This document shows positions 10,640-20,837 of a stretch of 29,639 nucleotides of DNA, in pieces (position 1 is the stretch's first letter; each line of letters begins with the position of its first letter). The notes under the pieces are model-generated. The model worked only from the letters and a program-made list of their open reading frames with translations. It was not told the DNA's origin and searched no databases. The stretch covers positions 295,494,446 to 295,524,084 of the forward strand of contig JBOZIK010000001.1 of assembly GCA_051453625.1 (NCBI GenBank), in the 5' to 3' direction. A program made the position numbers and the translations under genes. Source of the stretch: Welwitschia mirabilis (Eukaryota > Gnetophyta > Gnetopsida > Welwitschiales).

Positions 10640-11803
10640 AGTCCTTTACTTTAATGTTGTCCAATTATCTTTCTGTAAAATAATCAAGGCCATCAAGTGC
10701 TTTTAGTCCAATTCATGGGTCATTATCTCATCCACCATATGATAAATGGCAAATCCAACTAACACTTAAGTTTTAAATAACAATAGAAAATAAGGACTCT
10801 TCAAGTATGAAAGATCTGTGAAATTAAAAGTCTAAGTGATAAAGAGAAATTCACACAACTAAATTAAACTTGATAGTTAAAGGAATTAACTAAGCATTCT
10901 AATCATGATATTACTCATGAATCAAGATTAAAGAAAAATAACTTTTATATTATAGAAAGAAAAACTTTACAAAAAATAAAGAAACAAGTAGGAAGAACTC
11001 CTCAATAATCTTCAAAGACTAATTCATTCCCCTAAAGAGTCACCTAGAAAGCCATCACAAATTGATGCTATAAAGTCTTTAATTTCTTGAAGGCAAAGAT
11101 AAATACAATGAAGGGTTTAAGTCCATTTTATAGGAAGAGATGGGGGTAAGGTATGGTTATATTCTTAGCTTGTAGTGTTAGGTAGAATCTCCATCATTTA
11201 GCATGAGGTAGATAATATTCTATCTTGTAGCATTAGGTAGATCAAATTCTGTCCTCTAGCATTGGGTAGAATCTTCCTGATTTAGCATTTTGTGGAGGTT
11301 GTCATGTATCGTTTAGTGGAGATCTTTATATAGCTCTAATGTCACCTCCACATGCCTCTACCACATGTCTTTAAATGCTTCTGCTACATGTTACAACCTC
11401 ATATCTCTATTGCCGCCATGATTTTATGTAGAATTATTTCCATCTTTTGTCATGTATTCAAAAATCTGGCTAATACTTGTAATTATTATGAAGAATATTA
11501 TTAAATTTTATTTTTAAAATAATAGAAGGCATATTTTATTATTAAAGCAATTAAATTAATGTCTTAATTTAAAATAAATTATCCTAGAACACTTGATATA
11601 CATGTTAACACATCCTCTAACCAGTCTTTTGCTAGTGCCTTAGTAAAAAGTTGATAACAAAATGGCTAAACATGGAAAAATTATCTAATTTGAAGTGTTT
11701 AAGCTTGAAAATGATATATCCTTAAAAAATATATGACCAATCTTCTATAATTAAGACATCAAATGAAAATTTTGGTGAAAAAAGATGTGAGAATTAGATG
11801 TCA
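10640..11803 (-). mobile_element. Probable LTR, minus orientation (limits approximate)
   Basis: Read on the minus strand the block begins TGACATCT directly after a purine run (GGGGG with a short spacer). It continues through a repeat-containing U3-like part, has a TATA-like CTATAAAATGG (plus 11123-11133), and then an R/U5-like part rich in T. This is the order expected of a plant gypsy LTR. The left limit is a guess, because no second LTR copy was found to align. The sequence beginning TGACATCT recurs at 12071, 260 bases away, beyond a 10-N gap. It does not resemble the LTR-like block at 18615-19718, so it may belong to another element. Confidence 0.35.
11165..11300. repeat. Degenerate tandem repeat (TAGCATTAGGTAGA core)
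   Basis: Four to five loosely spaced copies of a core like TAGCATTAGGTAGAATCT are seen (TAGTGTTAGGTAGAATCT, TAGCATGAGGTAGATAAT, TAGCATTAGGTAGATCAA, TAGCATTGGGTAGAATCT), about 30-40 bases apart. They lie upstream, on the minus strand, of the TATA-like box of the LTR-like block, where U3 repeats are common. Confidence 0.6.
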
Positions 11804-11812
11804 TACCCCCAA
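11798..11812 (-). other. Polypurine-tract-like site at LTR start, copy A
   Basis: On the minus strand TGAGGATAAAG is followed within 20 bases by a GGGGG run and then TATGACATCT. In many plant Athila/Tat-type elements the internal region ends with a GAGGACAA-type block and a G-rich polypurine tract just before the TG of the 3' LTR. The match is by memory of the pattern, not by alignment. Confidence 0.35.
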
Positions 11813-11946
11813 TAGAAATCAAACTTTATCCTCAAAGGTTTATAATAGACAGAGTTTAAATCATTTGATAAAATAAACTTAGAAAGATTGCGATGGGTTC
11901 TTTTATTGAAAACCATGTAAAACAATGCAACTAGGATATATGAAAG

Positions 11947-11956
11947 NNNNNNNNNN
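11947..11956. other. Short assembly gap, 10 N
   Basis: A run of exactly 10 N, unlike the 100-N gaps elsewhere. It separates two diverged copies of an LTR-junction-like segment. Confidence 0.95.
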
Positions 11957-12064
11957 TATCTATGTCAAAAGTGCATTAAGTGTTTGAATAATATAACTTA
12001 AAAAATTTTAGGGCTAATTTTATGTAATTAATGCATCAAAGTAAAAAATTTTAGTAAAAATTGA

Positions 12065-12108
12065 GATGTCATGCCCCCTAGCTAAAACATGACTTTGTCC
12101 TCAGAATT
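12065..12108 (-). other. Polypurine-tract-like site at LTR start, copy B
   Basis: On the minus strand this reads CTGAGGACAAAGTC, then TAGGGGGCATGACATCTC, the same arrangement as at 11798-11830. The following sequence (12060 down to 11957) would be the start of an LTR cut off by the 10-N gap. Copies A and B are only about 65-70% similar by eye in their flanks. Confidence 0.4.
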
Positions 12109-12195
12109 TATGGTGAAAATGCTAAGTTATTTAAGAACATGGATGTAGACAGATCATAAAGAGTTCTTTATTAAAAATAATGTAATTTAAGCTAA

Positions 12196-12295
12196 NNNNN
12201 NNNNNNNNNNNNNNNNNNNNNNNNNNNNNNNNNNNNNNNNNNNNNNNNNNNNNNNNNNNNNNNNNNNNNNNNNNNNNNNNNNNNNNNNNNNNNNN
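12196..12295. other. Assembly gap, 100 N
   Basis: A run of exactly 100 N. Unlike five other gaps of this size, I see no duplicated sequence on its two sides. Confidence 0.95.
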
Positions 12296-13344
12296 AAGAA
12301 GAAAGACAAGCTATTTACAACCAAACATCTACTAAGCGAAAACACTATCTATAAAAATAGTTAATACCTTAGGAGTTATGTTCATGAAAATGATATAAAG
12401 TAAAATGTAGAAAACTGATGTGAAGTAAATGAGATGGAAAATATGTAAATGAAGTAAAACCAGAAACTATTAACTAAATGAGTGAACTATCCTAAGTTAT
12501 TAGTCCTTTATTATATTTTCATATTTTTAGTGAACTGCATTATCAACAAAGTTAACTTTTAATCAATTAACCTATATGGATTTAAGGAATTGATGCAAAT
12601 CTAAAGTATGAAAGTTAAGAGACAATAGTTTACATAAGTCCTCTAATTCCCATCCTTTTATTTATTTATTTTTTATTTTCACCTTTGCATATGTCCTTAG
12701 TATTATGCCTTTGAACCACATTGATCATCTAGTATTATGACATTTTCGACCAATAGAGTTAAGCATGTTGCATTATGTAAAAATCAGTGTTACATTACTA
12801 GTAAGCATTTATACCCCTAATGCAGTTGAACATGTCGCAATTAGATCATTAGAGCTACATTGCCAGTAGGCATCTATAGCATCGATGTAATTAACTAAAC
12901 CTAACTAAGTGATTAATGTTTTGTGCTTTTAGAGAAGAGAGATATTGTTTTATTTTCTTCATTTTCCCCTAGTCATTTTTTTATGCACTTTTAAGGGGTT
13001 ATTGACTCAGTATCCTAGTCTAGAGCAATCTTGTCTCAATTAAAGGCATTTTACTTAAAGATCATATGCTAAGGTAAATTCCACCTTTTTAACCAAATTT
13101 TACCAAAATCGGAGACCCTAAGTAAATGCATTCTTAACTAACCTACTTGAAATAAGTGTTCTTTCCCTTAAAACCCATAAATAAACTTGATCTTAACCAT
13201 TACTTAGATGATGTAATGGTTGATTATTATTGATTTTTGTTTTAAGGGATTTTAATCTAGATTAGTAAGTCTTAAAAACTCATGGGTTGATGGTTTGGGT
13301 GGATGATTAATGGGTCTGATAGACTGATTTAACAATGAAAGTAG
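12296..13344. other. 3' non-coding region beyond the retroelement pol fossil
   Basis: This lies between the end of the integrase-like coding (about 13345) and the LTR-junction-like sites, in minus orientation. Athila-type elements may carry an env-like frame here, but none is recognisable. It holds a degenerate tandem repeat (12752-12890) listed separately. Confidence 0.4.
12752..12890. repeat. Two diverged 67-bp tandem units
   Basis: The segment beginning AATAGAGTTAAGCATGTTGC is followed 67 bases later by AATGCAGTTGAACATGTCGC. Internal parts also match (GTTACATTACTAGTAAGCAT versus GCTACATTGCCAGTAGGCAT). A third partial unit starts near 12885. Identity is about 70% by eye. Confidence 0.55.
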
Positions 13345-14720
13345 TAAACAGTAAGGTTTAAAAGAGTGGTGAGATGAGTGATAAGGCTTTAGACAGTGTC
13401 CATTAATTTTAAGGAGTTGATTATTTTTAGGATTTTAAATGAAAACAACTCCATGTGATAAAACCTTTTTTTTAGATTAAAAAGGGTTCTTTCCACTTAG
13501 TAATTAGTTTGTCTAGAAAAGGATGTAAGCATGAGTAATACAGTAAGACTAGTTCTCCCTCTTGAAAAATTTTTTTAAGGATATGTTGATCATATAACTT
13601 CTTCATACTCTTCTTATTTGTTCTCATAGCCCCCTATAGACCACTGGTTCATAAAGGTAGCTATCCTAAGCATCATTTCTAACTTTGTTAAGCATGACCC
13701 TATTTTTCTCTGCAACCTCTAATTCTAAGTTCATATCCTTGATCATCTAGTAATCCCTGTGCTTAAGTTTTACAAGTAAATGACATGCTTTACCATAAAC
13801 TAATTGACAAGGTGACATCCTTAAGGGATTTTATAAGTAATGAGGTATGCCCATAAGACATCATTAAGTTTAAAGGATCAGCTTTTCATGCTGAGTTTAC
13901 TACTTTTTGAAGGACTTTTTTTAAGTTCCCTATTCATAACCTTAACTTGGACACTTGTTTTGGGTGATAAGGTGTTGCGACTTTATGTGTAACCCCATAT
14001 TTAGCAAGAAGGTTGTTGAATATTTTATCAAAAAAGTATGTTCCTCCATCACTAATTAAAACACGTGGACAATAATAATGATTTAAGACATTTTCTTTAA
14101 AGAATTTAACTATTATTTTAGCATCGTTTGTTTAACAAGCACAAGCCTCAACCTATTTAGTTATGTAATCAACACAAATAAGGATGTATTAATGTTTATT
14201 GGGTAATGGACAAGGGCCTTAGAAATCTATTTCTCATATGTTGAAAGACTCAATAGAAAGAATGGGGCTTAAAGGCATCATTTATCTATGTAAAAGACTT
14301 CCTAACCTTTGATAGTTATCACAAGATTTATAATAGAAATAGGAGTCTTTAAAAATCAATGACCAGTAAAAACCTAATTATAGGATTTTTGTTGTAGTCT
14401 TTTTAGCTGATTAGTGACCCACACAAGCCTTAGGATGGCAATGTTTAAATATGTCATAAATGTCGATTTGAGGGATACATTTGTAAATAAATTAGTCTAG
14501 ATAGTATTTAATAAGGTATGAGTTATCCCATAAGAAATATTTGACTTAGCTCAAGAACCCTTTTTCACTGATGGTTCAGTGGGAAGGAATTATTTTGGAA
14601 AGTAAGTAATTAGCAATATCTGCAAAATAAGATGTTTCCTTGATCAAAAATAAATATTCATTTGGAAAAGTATCATCAGTAGGCAAAGATTGTTTGCAAA
14701 TTATTTAGATATATGGATAA
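13345..14720 (-). pseudogene. Integrase fossil (gypsy pol, C-terminal part)
   Basis: Retroviral-type integrase inserts the cDNA copy into the host genome. The zinc-binding region is recognisable near 14300-14460 (GFYWSLIFKDSY, then CDNYQR, in which the second Cys of the usual CxxCQR is Tyr). The catalytic core follows: the first Asp in EIDF near 14225 and the second Asp in LISDGGTYF near 14045, then KYGVTHKVATPYHP near 13980. The catalytic Glu, expected in a QVE motif, is Lys here (codon at plus 13941-13943), after a one-base shift of frame. The C-terminal SH3-like part ends near KINGHCLKPY at about 13380. Multiple stops occur (near 14150, 14190, 14220). It is a pseudogene with no likely activity. 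Confidence 0.8.
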
Positions 14721-15300
14721 AAGGTGATCCGCAACAATATTATCGAAGCCTTTATTATCCTTAATCTCTAAATCAAAATCTTAAAGGAGGAAAATCCATC
14801 TAATAAGACATGGTTTTAAATCCTTTTGAGTAAAAGGGTATCTAACAACCAAGTAATTAGTGTAAATAACTACCTTAGATCTTAGAAGGTATTACCTAAA
14901 TTTTTCAAGGGTAAAGACAATAGTTAGAATCTCCTTATCTGTGATAGTATAATTCAATTGAGTATCATTCAAGGTTTTACTAGCATAGTGAACCAAAGTT
15001 AACTTTTTATCAACTCTTTATCCTAAAATGGCTCCTACTATAAAGTCATTTGTATCACACATAAGTTCAAAAGATAACTTCCAATTGGGTGGTTGGACAA
15101 TGGGTGTGGAAGTTAGCTTTTATTTGAGTTGTTTCAATGTGTTTTAACATTAGTTTTTTTTTTAAGTTGTTTCAACGTGTTTTGACATTCTAAAGTCTAC
15201 TTAAAGGAGGCTTTCTTACTCAAAAAATCACACAAAGGCTTAAAGATTTTACTAAAATCTTTGATGAATCACCTATAATATTTTGTGTGCCCTAATAATG
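14720..15300 (-). pseudogene. RNase H fossil (gypsy pol)
   Basis: RNase H removes the RNA strand during reverse transcription. Minus-strand translation shows VHYASKTLN, NYTITDKEIL and FTLEKFR near 14900-15000, then VVIYTNY where the family has a catalytic Asp in VYTDH (Asp to Asn here). LIRWIFLL and FDLEIKDNKGFDNIVADHL follow near 14725-14840. These follow the usual order and spacing of the plant gypsy RNase H. Only a few stops are seen in the core, but the flanks are broken. It lies directly between the reverse transcriptase and integrase fossils in the same orientation. Confidence 0.75.
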
Positions 15301-16160
15301 ATCTAATATCTTTTTGTTGTTAGAGGGTTGACAAATATGTAATCAAGGAGACCTTAATTGAATCTATTTGAATTCCTTCCTTAGAGATGATATGTTCAAA
15401 AACTATGCCTTGATTTACCATAAAATAGCATTTTTCCTAGTTGATACAAGGCATTTTTCAATGCATCTTTCAAGGACATATTCTAAGTTATTCAAACAAT
15501 GATTAAATGAGGTTTCATAAATTGAGAAGTTATCCATGAATATTTTGACACTTGAATCTAATAAGTTAGAGAAAATTCTAAACATGCAACATTGCAAAGT
15601 AGCAAGTGCATTGCATAAGCCAAAGGGCATCCATTTATAAGAAAATATTTCATAGAGGTAAGTAAAGGTGATTTTTTCTTAATCTTTAAAAGTAATTTCA
15701 ATGATTATAACCTAAGCATTCATTCAAGAAGTAGTAAAAAGGATGCTCTACTAGTTGTTCTAAAAATTGATTTGGAAAAGGAAGAGGGTAATGATCTTTT
15801 TTATACATATAATTTAGTCAGTACACATCCTCCATTTTACAATAGGTTTGGTAGGAATAAGTTCATTATGTTTATTTGGAAACAAGGACAATTTTTTATT
15901 TCTTCACTATGATATGAATTGGACTTACGCACTTACTATCTTAAATAGATTAGATAATCCCATTGTCAAGAAGTTTAATTATCTTATTTTTAATTACTTC
16001 TCTCATATTTGGGTTTATTTTGCATTTTTCTTTAATAGATGGTTTGGAATTTTCCTCCAAATAAATATGGTACATGTAAATACTAGGATTAACGCCTCTA
16101 ATATCAGAGAGCCTCATCCTATTGCATGTTTGTTCTTCCTCAAGATTTTAAGCAATTGAT
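15300..16160 (-). pseudogene. Reverse transcriptase fossil (gypsy pol)
   Basis: The best preserved part is a 71-codon open stretch (15415-15630) starting MPFGLCNALATLQCCM and including the FMDNFSIY motif. Upstream, KDHYPLPFPNQFLEQL and a motif-A region reading YYFLNECLGYNH appear at about 15700-15800, and KWRMCTD near 15830. The enzyme needs three Asp residues. The motif-A Asp is Asn (codon at plus 15722-15724), and the second Asp of the usual MDD box is Asn (codon at plus 15529-15531), so catalysis would be lost even without the stops. The N-terminal part (near 16000-16160) has LKILRKNKHAIG, a segment that precedes reverse transcriptase in this lineage. Assignment to Athila/Tat-like elements is from motif wording. 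Confidence 0.88.
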
Positions 16161-16439
16161 CTTCTTTGAATAAGATTAAGAAAGAGTTAATGCCTACTGA
16201 TAAAGTTGAGTTATCCCCTAAGAAAGTTTATTTCAGACCATTAGATAAGGTTTTAAGTTCTAAGTTAACTTGTTTTGGGTTATGTGGCACATTTCTTAAG
16301 AGTGTTCTGTTTCATCATTTTCAGGAGAATGAAAGTGAATTCCTGAACCTCAATAAGCTTTTACATCCTATCTATGTACTCTACCTCTTCATCATTCAAT
16401 GGAAACTTCATAGCATTAAAGACATTTAGCTTTATGGTT

Positions 16440-16810
16440 ATGTTGCTGAATGAAATTTTCATTAATTCATTCCTATATAGGCCTTGAAGGTTACTATGAA
16501 TGGTCTTGTTAATATAACGAGCACTATTTGGTTTGATGATTTATTTATATCTAAGACAACAAAGTCTGTTAGGAAGTAACAACTATCAACTCTAGCTATA
16601 ACATCCCCAATAACTCCTAATGGTGTTTTAATAAAGTTATCTCCTAACTAAAGTTGAAGTTTTGTATTTTTTAATCATTCCAAGCCTAACTCCTTATAGC
16701 TTTTATAAGGGAGCAAGTTTACACTAGCTTCTAAATCCAACAAGGCTTGGTTGAGTGTTTTGTTACCTATGGTAATGGTAATTTTGGGACATCTAGGGTC
16801 TTTATACTTT
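16440..16810 (-). pseudogene. Aspartic protease fossil (gypsy pol)
   Basis: The protease cuts the retroelement polyprotein. Minus-strand translation has PRCPKITITIGN, then DLEASVNLLPY near 16705-16737. This corresponds to the active-site D(L/T)GAS motif, with Gly replaced by Glu. GVIGDVIARVDSCYFLTDF and VLVILTRPF follow near 16530-16630 after a frameshift, matching the flap and ILGRPF segments. A further shift precedes ELMKISFSNIT near 16440. The Asp is kept, but the Gly change and the frameshifts argue against function. Confidence 0.78.
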
Positions 16811-18597
16811 GATGTAAATTAGTTCTAAATAATCACATTCGTTTTTTAAGCTAAAAAGTCCATAGATTTAATATTCATTCATCTTTTTATACTACATAAG
16901 TCCTTAAGGAATTTTGTGTAGGAGGGGAATTGTTTAATGGCTTATAAAAGAAGAATGTTTATTTTAACTTCTTTGAAAATTTTCAGAGCCTCTAATTGTT
17001 TTTTTATTATGTTTTTCTTCCTATGCTATTGAGGAAAAGGTAATGGTTCTTTGTAAATAGGCAATAAACCTTCATTCTTATCCTTCTCCTTGTTTTTTAT
17101 GGGTTTTTGTTTATCCTTACACTTATTTTATATGGGTGGATTTTCTAGCTATTTCTCACTCCTAAGGTATATAGACATAGTCTCCTTTAGGTGTTTTATC
17201 CTTTCTTTAAATATAACTCCTTTTGGGTTTGATTAGACACTCATAGGGAGTTTTCCTATTACACTTTGGTTTATTGATGAAATAATGTGTTTGGCATTTT
17301 ATGGGAGCTATTTTATGCTCTAGTCAAGCCTTCAATTTATTTATTTGTATCTTTGATTTATTTGTTCTTATCTTTAATTTTCTTGCATTTGTGTTTTTGT
17401 AAACTTTTTAAAAGTATCCTCCAATAAGTTAAATAAAGTGATTTGATAGTTTGAAGATCAAGGATAAGAATTAAAAGATGAGGAAAACAAAAATTTATGC
17501 TAGAAATTTTATTATGGGGTGTTGTATTACTTCTAAGAGAAATATGGATGATTTCACCAACTAGGATTAAAAGTGTTTAAGTAAGAGTTATTTTTGGGGT
17601 TTTTCCATTGTCCTACCATGTTCACTTATTCATCAACTATGCTTTAAAATAAAGGGACAAATGGACATTTAGTGATTTCATGAGTGTCGATATGATAAAT
17701 TAAACACTTAAGTTTAATGACTATAAGTGAGGTTAAGGATGAGGTGTTAATGATTCTAACTTTCTTACTAGTTTATCAACTCTGTTGTTTATCTTGAAGT
17801 TTTCTTGGATCTTAAAAATACTAGTTGATCTAACTAAATGATGTGATCTTAAAGGTTTCATAGGTTTATCCCAATTTTTTGAGATCTTATCTACACTTTC
17901 TAAATACTTCAAAGCTCATCTAGGGGTATGCTTAGGAAATTTCGATGGCTTATCATTTTCACTAGTTGGCGGTTATTTTTGGATAACCCATCATAAAAAA
18001 AACTTATTTCCCTACCTAATTCAAAACCTTGTTGAGGGTATTTTAATAATAAATCTTTATATGTCTCTAACATCTAGGAGAAGGTTTCGTAATCCTTCCA
18101 TTGAAAGTTCATAATTTCTTTCCTAAGGGCACTTGTCTTATGGCTAAAAAAGAAATTAGAGATAAAAGCTTTACTCAGGTCTACCAAATTTGTAATGGAA
18201 AAGGTTTCAAGATGTACAATCAGGATTTTGCCTTCTCTTTCAAGGAAAAGAGAATAAAGTAAGTCTAAGTGCATCATGATTATTAGGGTATTAAGGGATG
18301 GTTAATAATACACACTTCATATTTAAGGCTATAGAATTGGGGTAAAAGTTGGATAGTGAAAGGTTTACATTCTAGCCTTTGGTAAACAAGTGGTGGAACT
18401 ATATAAAAGGGTGTTCTAGGCTTTGNNNNNNNNNNNNNNNNNNNNNNNNNNNNNNNNNNNNNNNNNNNNNNNNNNNNNNNNNNNNNNNNNNNNNNNNNNN
18501 NNNNNNNNNNNNNNNNNNNNNNNNNTAACCTTTGGTAAACAAGTGGTCGAACTATATAAAAGGGTGTTCTAAGCTTTGTAGTTAAAGATAATTGCAA
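16810..18597 (-). pseudogene. gag fossil
   Basis: gag encodes the capsid and RNA-binding protein of the particle. Near 18090-18250 the minus strand gives FSITNLVDLSKAFIS and TSALRKEIMNFQWKDYETFS, the core of the plant gag domain, then after a stop KDLLLKYPQQGFELG (near 18000-18060). Further on, KISKNWDKPM (near 17870) and KLVRKLESL (near 17750) fit the region after the capsid. THEITKCPFVP (near 17680) is a trace of the zinc-knuckle segment. LEALKIFKEVKINILLL (near 16950) and FPSYTKFLKDLCSIKR (near 16900) belong to the linker before protease. A 100-N gap with duplicated borders (18373-18578) sits at the N-terminal part. Stops are frequent. Confidence 0.75.
18373..18578. repeat. Contig-end overlap around 100-N gap (18426-18525)
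   Basis: 18373-18425 and 18526-18578 are direct copies of 53 bases with three differences. The duplicated reading seen in the gag N-terminal region (TPFYIV-PLVYQRL twice) comes from this and should be counted once. Confidence 0.8.
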
Positions 18598-18614
18598 AGG
18601 ATTTACATAGTTTG

Positions 18615-19718
18615 ATTTGCGATAGGACAGTGTTATGGTGTGTATTTATGCAAGTGTTTATACTCATAAGGATTTTGTCATTTCATAAATAAATAGATTT
18701 CTTACACAATACAATGCATTAGTATGAGTGAAAGTTAACTCAAATGTCGTATTCTTGTTGAAGACGATGAGATGAGACTTGAATTACTTTTCAAAAAAGA
18801 TAACAGTAACCAAAATTAAAGAATAATGCAGAAAGTAAAAGATGCACTGCAAATGCAAAATGCAGCTAACTAAGTGTAATACAAAATGAAATTAAATAAA
18901 CATAATACAACATAAAGATCAACTACTTCCTTCATCCTTAACAAAGTCTACCCTTGATGATCTATATCATCCAAGAAATTATTATCAAATCAAGAGTAAC
19001 ATAAACCATAAGGGACATCTAATAAACTAATATGCAAACATGAAAACAAAGTTTATATTAAAAGGTAACAACATTTGGATTACAAAATAGTTGGGTCTAA
19101 ATAGAGGGTACATAGTCCTCCCTCAAGGGAACATCTTTCTACAACACTTAAGATGGATATTCAATCCTTTGATCTCCTATCATAAGAAGTTCTAGTGTAA
19201 TAAAGATAGAGAGGAGAGCCGAAGGGAACTCATTTATATGAAAACACAGCAGAAAACAATAAATAGAAGGCGCTCAAAAAAGGCACTCTTTTATAGATAA
19301 GAAATAGATGAAATAGTCAAAAGTCGGCTATCAGAATCAGTTACATTATTAATGTCATCCTGATTATCATTTGGATAATGATCATTAAAAAACAATGACT
19401 CAATAACTGTCTCAGCAGATGACTTAGCAGTCCATGTCAGCTATCATCGTCCTACCTGTCATGGGGATGACAGAGGAGATGATAGTATTTTTTAATTATT
19501 TTATTAAGGAGAAACTAGACTTTTTGTTAGTGATCTTCCTTCACAGCTCTGTACATTACAATATGGCTTAAATGCCTCAAATTATGCCAAGAATCGCACA
19601 TTTCTAAAATCTTCTATTGATTCTCTAAAATCCTCAAAATTGCACCTAAACCTATGCAAATGTCTTGTAAAATAGCTCATAAAACCCCATCAAATAACCA
19701 CAAATTGACAATGTAACA
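18615..19718 (-). mobile_element. Probable LTR next to the gag fossil (minus orientation)
   Basis: Minus-strand reading from 19718 begins TGTTACATTGTC. It contains a TATA-like CTATAAAAG (plus 19288-19296) and then a leader with a TTTGTTTTCATGTTTGC-type T-rich section typical of R/U5. It ends near 18615 with ATCGCAAATCAAACTATG, which resembles the decayed end of a gypsy LTR followed by a primer-binding site. It stands directly upstream of the gag fossil in the same orientation, so a 5' LTR is the natural reading. Limits are estimates, because no full second copy is in the window. Confidence 0.45.
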
Positions 19719-19760
19719 TAGCCCTCCACTTAGCCATTATTAGTCCCTAATACAATTACA
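19719..19760 (-). other. Polypurine-tract-like sequence abutting the LTR
   Basis: The minus strand reads AGGGACTAATAATGGC, then TAAGTGGAGGGCTA, immediately before the TGTTACA start of the LTR-like block. Such a purine block belongs to the 3' end of an internal region, so it is unexpected in front of a 5' LTR. Confidence 0.3.
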
Positions 19761-20163
19761 AGCTAATTTGTTTTACAAAAAATCATGGAAATTATAAAGT
19801 AAGCTCATAAAACACATCTCATAGAAAAATAGAATGTAATGCAAAATGTGTATGAAAAATTTTAAAATTCTGTCTTATAAAAGCTCTAAAATAACTTTAA
19901 AATTTATGAAAATGAGTTATGAAAATGGGCCCTACCCTCTCTGAAAAAACAATACATCGCAGATTGATAATAAAGCAAAGAAAGTAAATGGAAATGAGAA
20001 GGTAGATAATGGGTGTTTTGAAATTTGGACAACTTTATAAATGAAGTGCAAAGCTAAGTAAAGAAATGTCAGATTTAAAAAAATAGAGATAGATAAAATA
20101 TTTTGACAAGTGAATAAAGAAAAATATTTCATCACAAAAATGATTAAGAGCAATATTTACAAT
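19761..20163. other. Unassigned non-coding stretch
   Basis: AT-rich sequence. The 73-codon minus-strand frame at 19932-20153 is Phe/Leu/Ser-rich and has no recognisable motif. It could be the 3' part of another retroelement given the purine block next to it, but nothing in it shows this. Confidence 0.4.
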
Positions 20164-20490
20164 TGAAAAATAAAAATAACAAATTTATTGAAGTAAGAAA
20201 ATAACGTTTTATTGATTAAGTAAGGAAAACATTAAGGTCCTAAAAAGATAAGAAAATATGGTAATGACTTTGAAANNNNNNNNNNNNNNNNNNNNNNNNN
20301 NNNNNNNNNNNNNNNNNNNNNNNNNNNNNNNNNNNNNNNNNNNNNNNNNNNNNNNNNNNNNNNNNNNNNNNNNNNTAAAAAATAAAAATAACAAATTTAT
20401 TGAAGTAAGAAAATAACGTTTTATTGAAAACTAAGTAAGGAAAACATTAAGGTCCTAAAAAGATAAGAAAATATGGTAATGACTTTGAAA
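20164..20490. repeat. Contig-end overlap around 100-N gap (20276-20375)
   Basis: 20164-20275 and 20376-20490 are direct copies. They differ by one substitution at the left edge and a small indel (ATTGATTAAG versus ATTGAAAACTAAG). Confidence 0.88.
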
Positions 20491-20551
20491 TAACTAACTA
20501 AACCACAAAAGAAAACAAACATAATGGACAAAAAGTAATATAAACAAAAGA

Positions 20552-20837
20552 TAGCCGACCTATCTGAAATTTTAACCTAGCAGACTCCTATGAAAGAAAT
20601 CATAACATCACTTAATTTTAAAATGCATGACTTAATGTATAAAANNNNNNNNNNNNNNNNNNNNNNNNNNNNNNNNNNNNNNNNNNNNNNNNNNNNNNNN
20701 NNNNNNNNNNNNNNNNNNNNNNNNNNNNNNNNNNNNNNNNNNNNTAGCCGACCTATCTGAAATTTTAACCTAGCAGACTCCTATGAAAGAAATCATAACA
20801 TCAGTTAATTTTAAAATGCATGACTTAATGTATAAAA
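20552..20837. repeat. Contig-end overlap around 100-N gap (20645-20744)
   Basis: 20552-20644 and 20745-20837 are direct copies of 93 bases with a single difference (CATCAC versus CATCAG). Confidence 0.9.

Larger units (their letters stand above)
13345..18597 (-). mobile_element. Decayed Ty3/gypsy element, Athila/Tat lineage (internal region)
   Basis: Minus-strand translation, stitched over many stops and frameshifts, gives in order gag, protease, reverse transcriptase, RNase H and integrase. Integrase downstream of reverse transcriptase defines Ty3/gypsy. The diagnostic wording of the plant Athila/Tat group is present: TSALRKEIMNFQ in gag, DLEASVNLLPY in protease, MPFGLCNA in reverse transcriptase and ATPYHPKQ in integrase. 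Stops occur every few tens of codons, and key catalytic residues are lost in both reverse transcriptase and integrase, so the copy is dead. An LTR-like block adjoins its 5' end (18615-19718, minus). No matching 3' LTR was identified. Confidence 0.85.

Noticed and set aside
11590-11665. Minus-strand peptide YQLFTKALAKDWLEDVL, like the FTKAL tail of Ty1/copia polyproteins
   Set aside because: Only one short motif is present, with no reverse transcriptase or RNase H next to it, and it falls within a likely gypsy LTR. Too weak to call a copia remnant.
15848-16429. Plus-strand frames of 103 and 87 codons
   Set aside because: They are antisense to the decayed protease-to-reverse transcriptase region, whose minus-strand motifs are recognisable. 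No motif is seen on plus.
18283-18597. 104-codon minus-strand frame with an internal repeat
   Set aside because: The repeat and length come from the gap and its duplicated borders. The real content is the N-terminal end of the gag fossil, annotated there.
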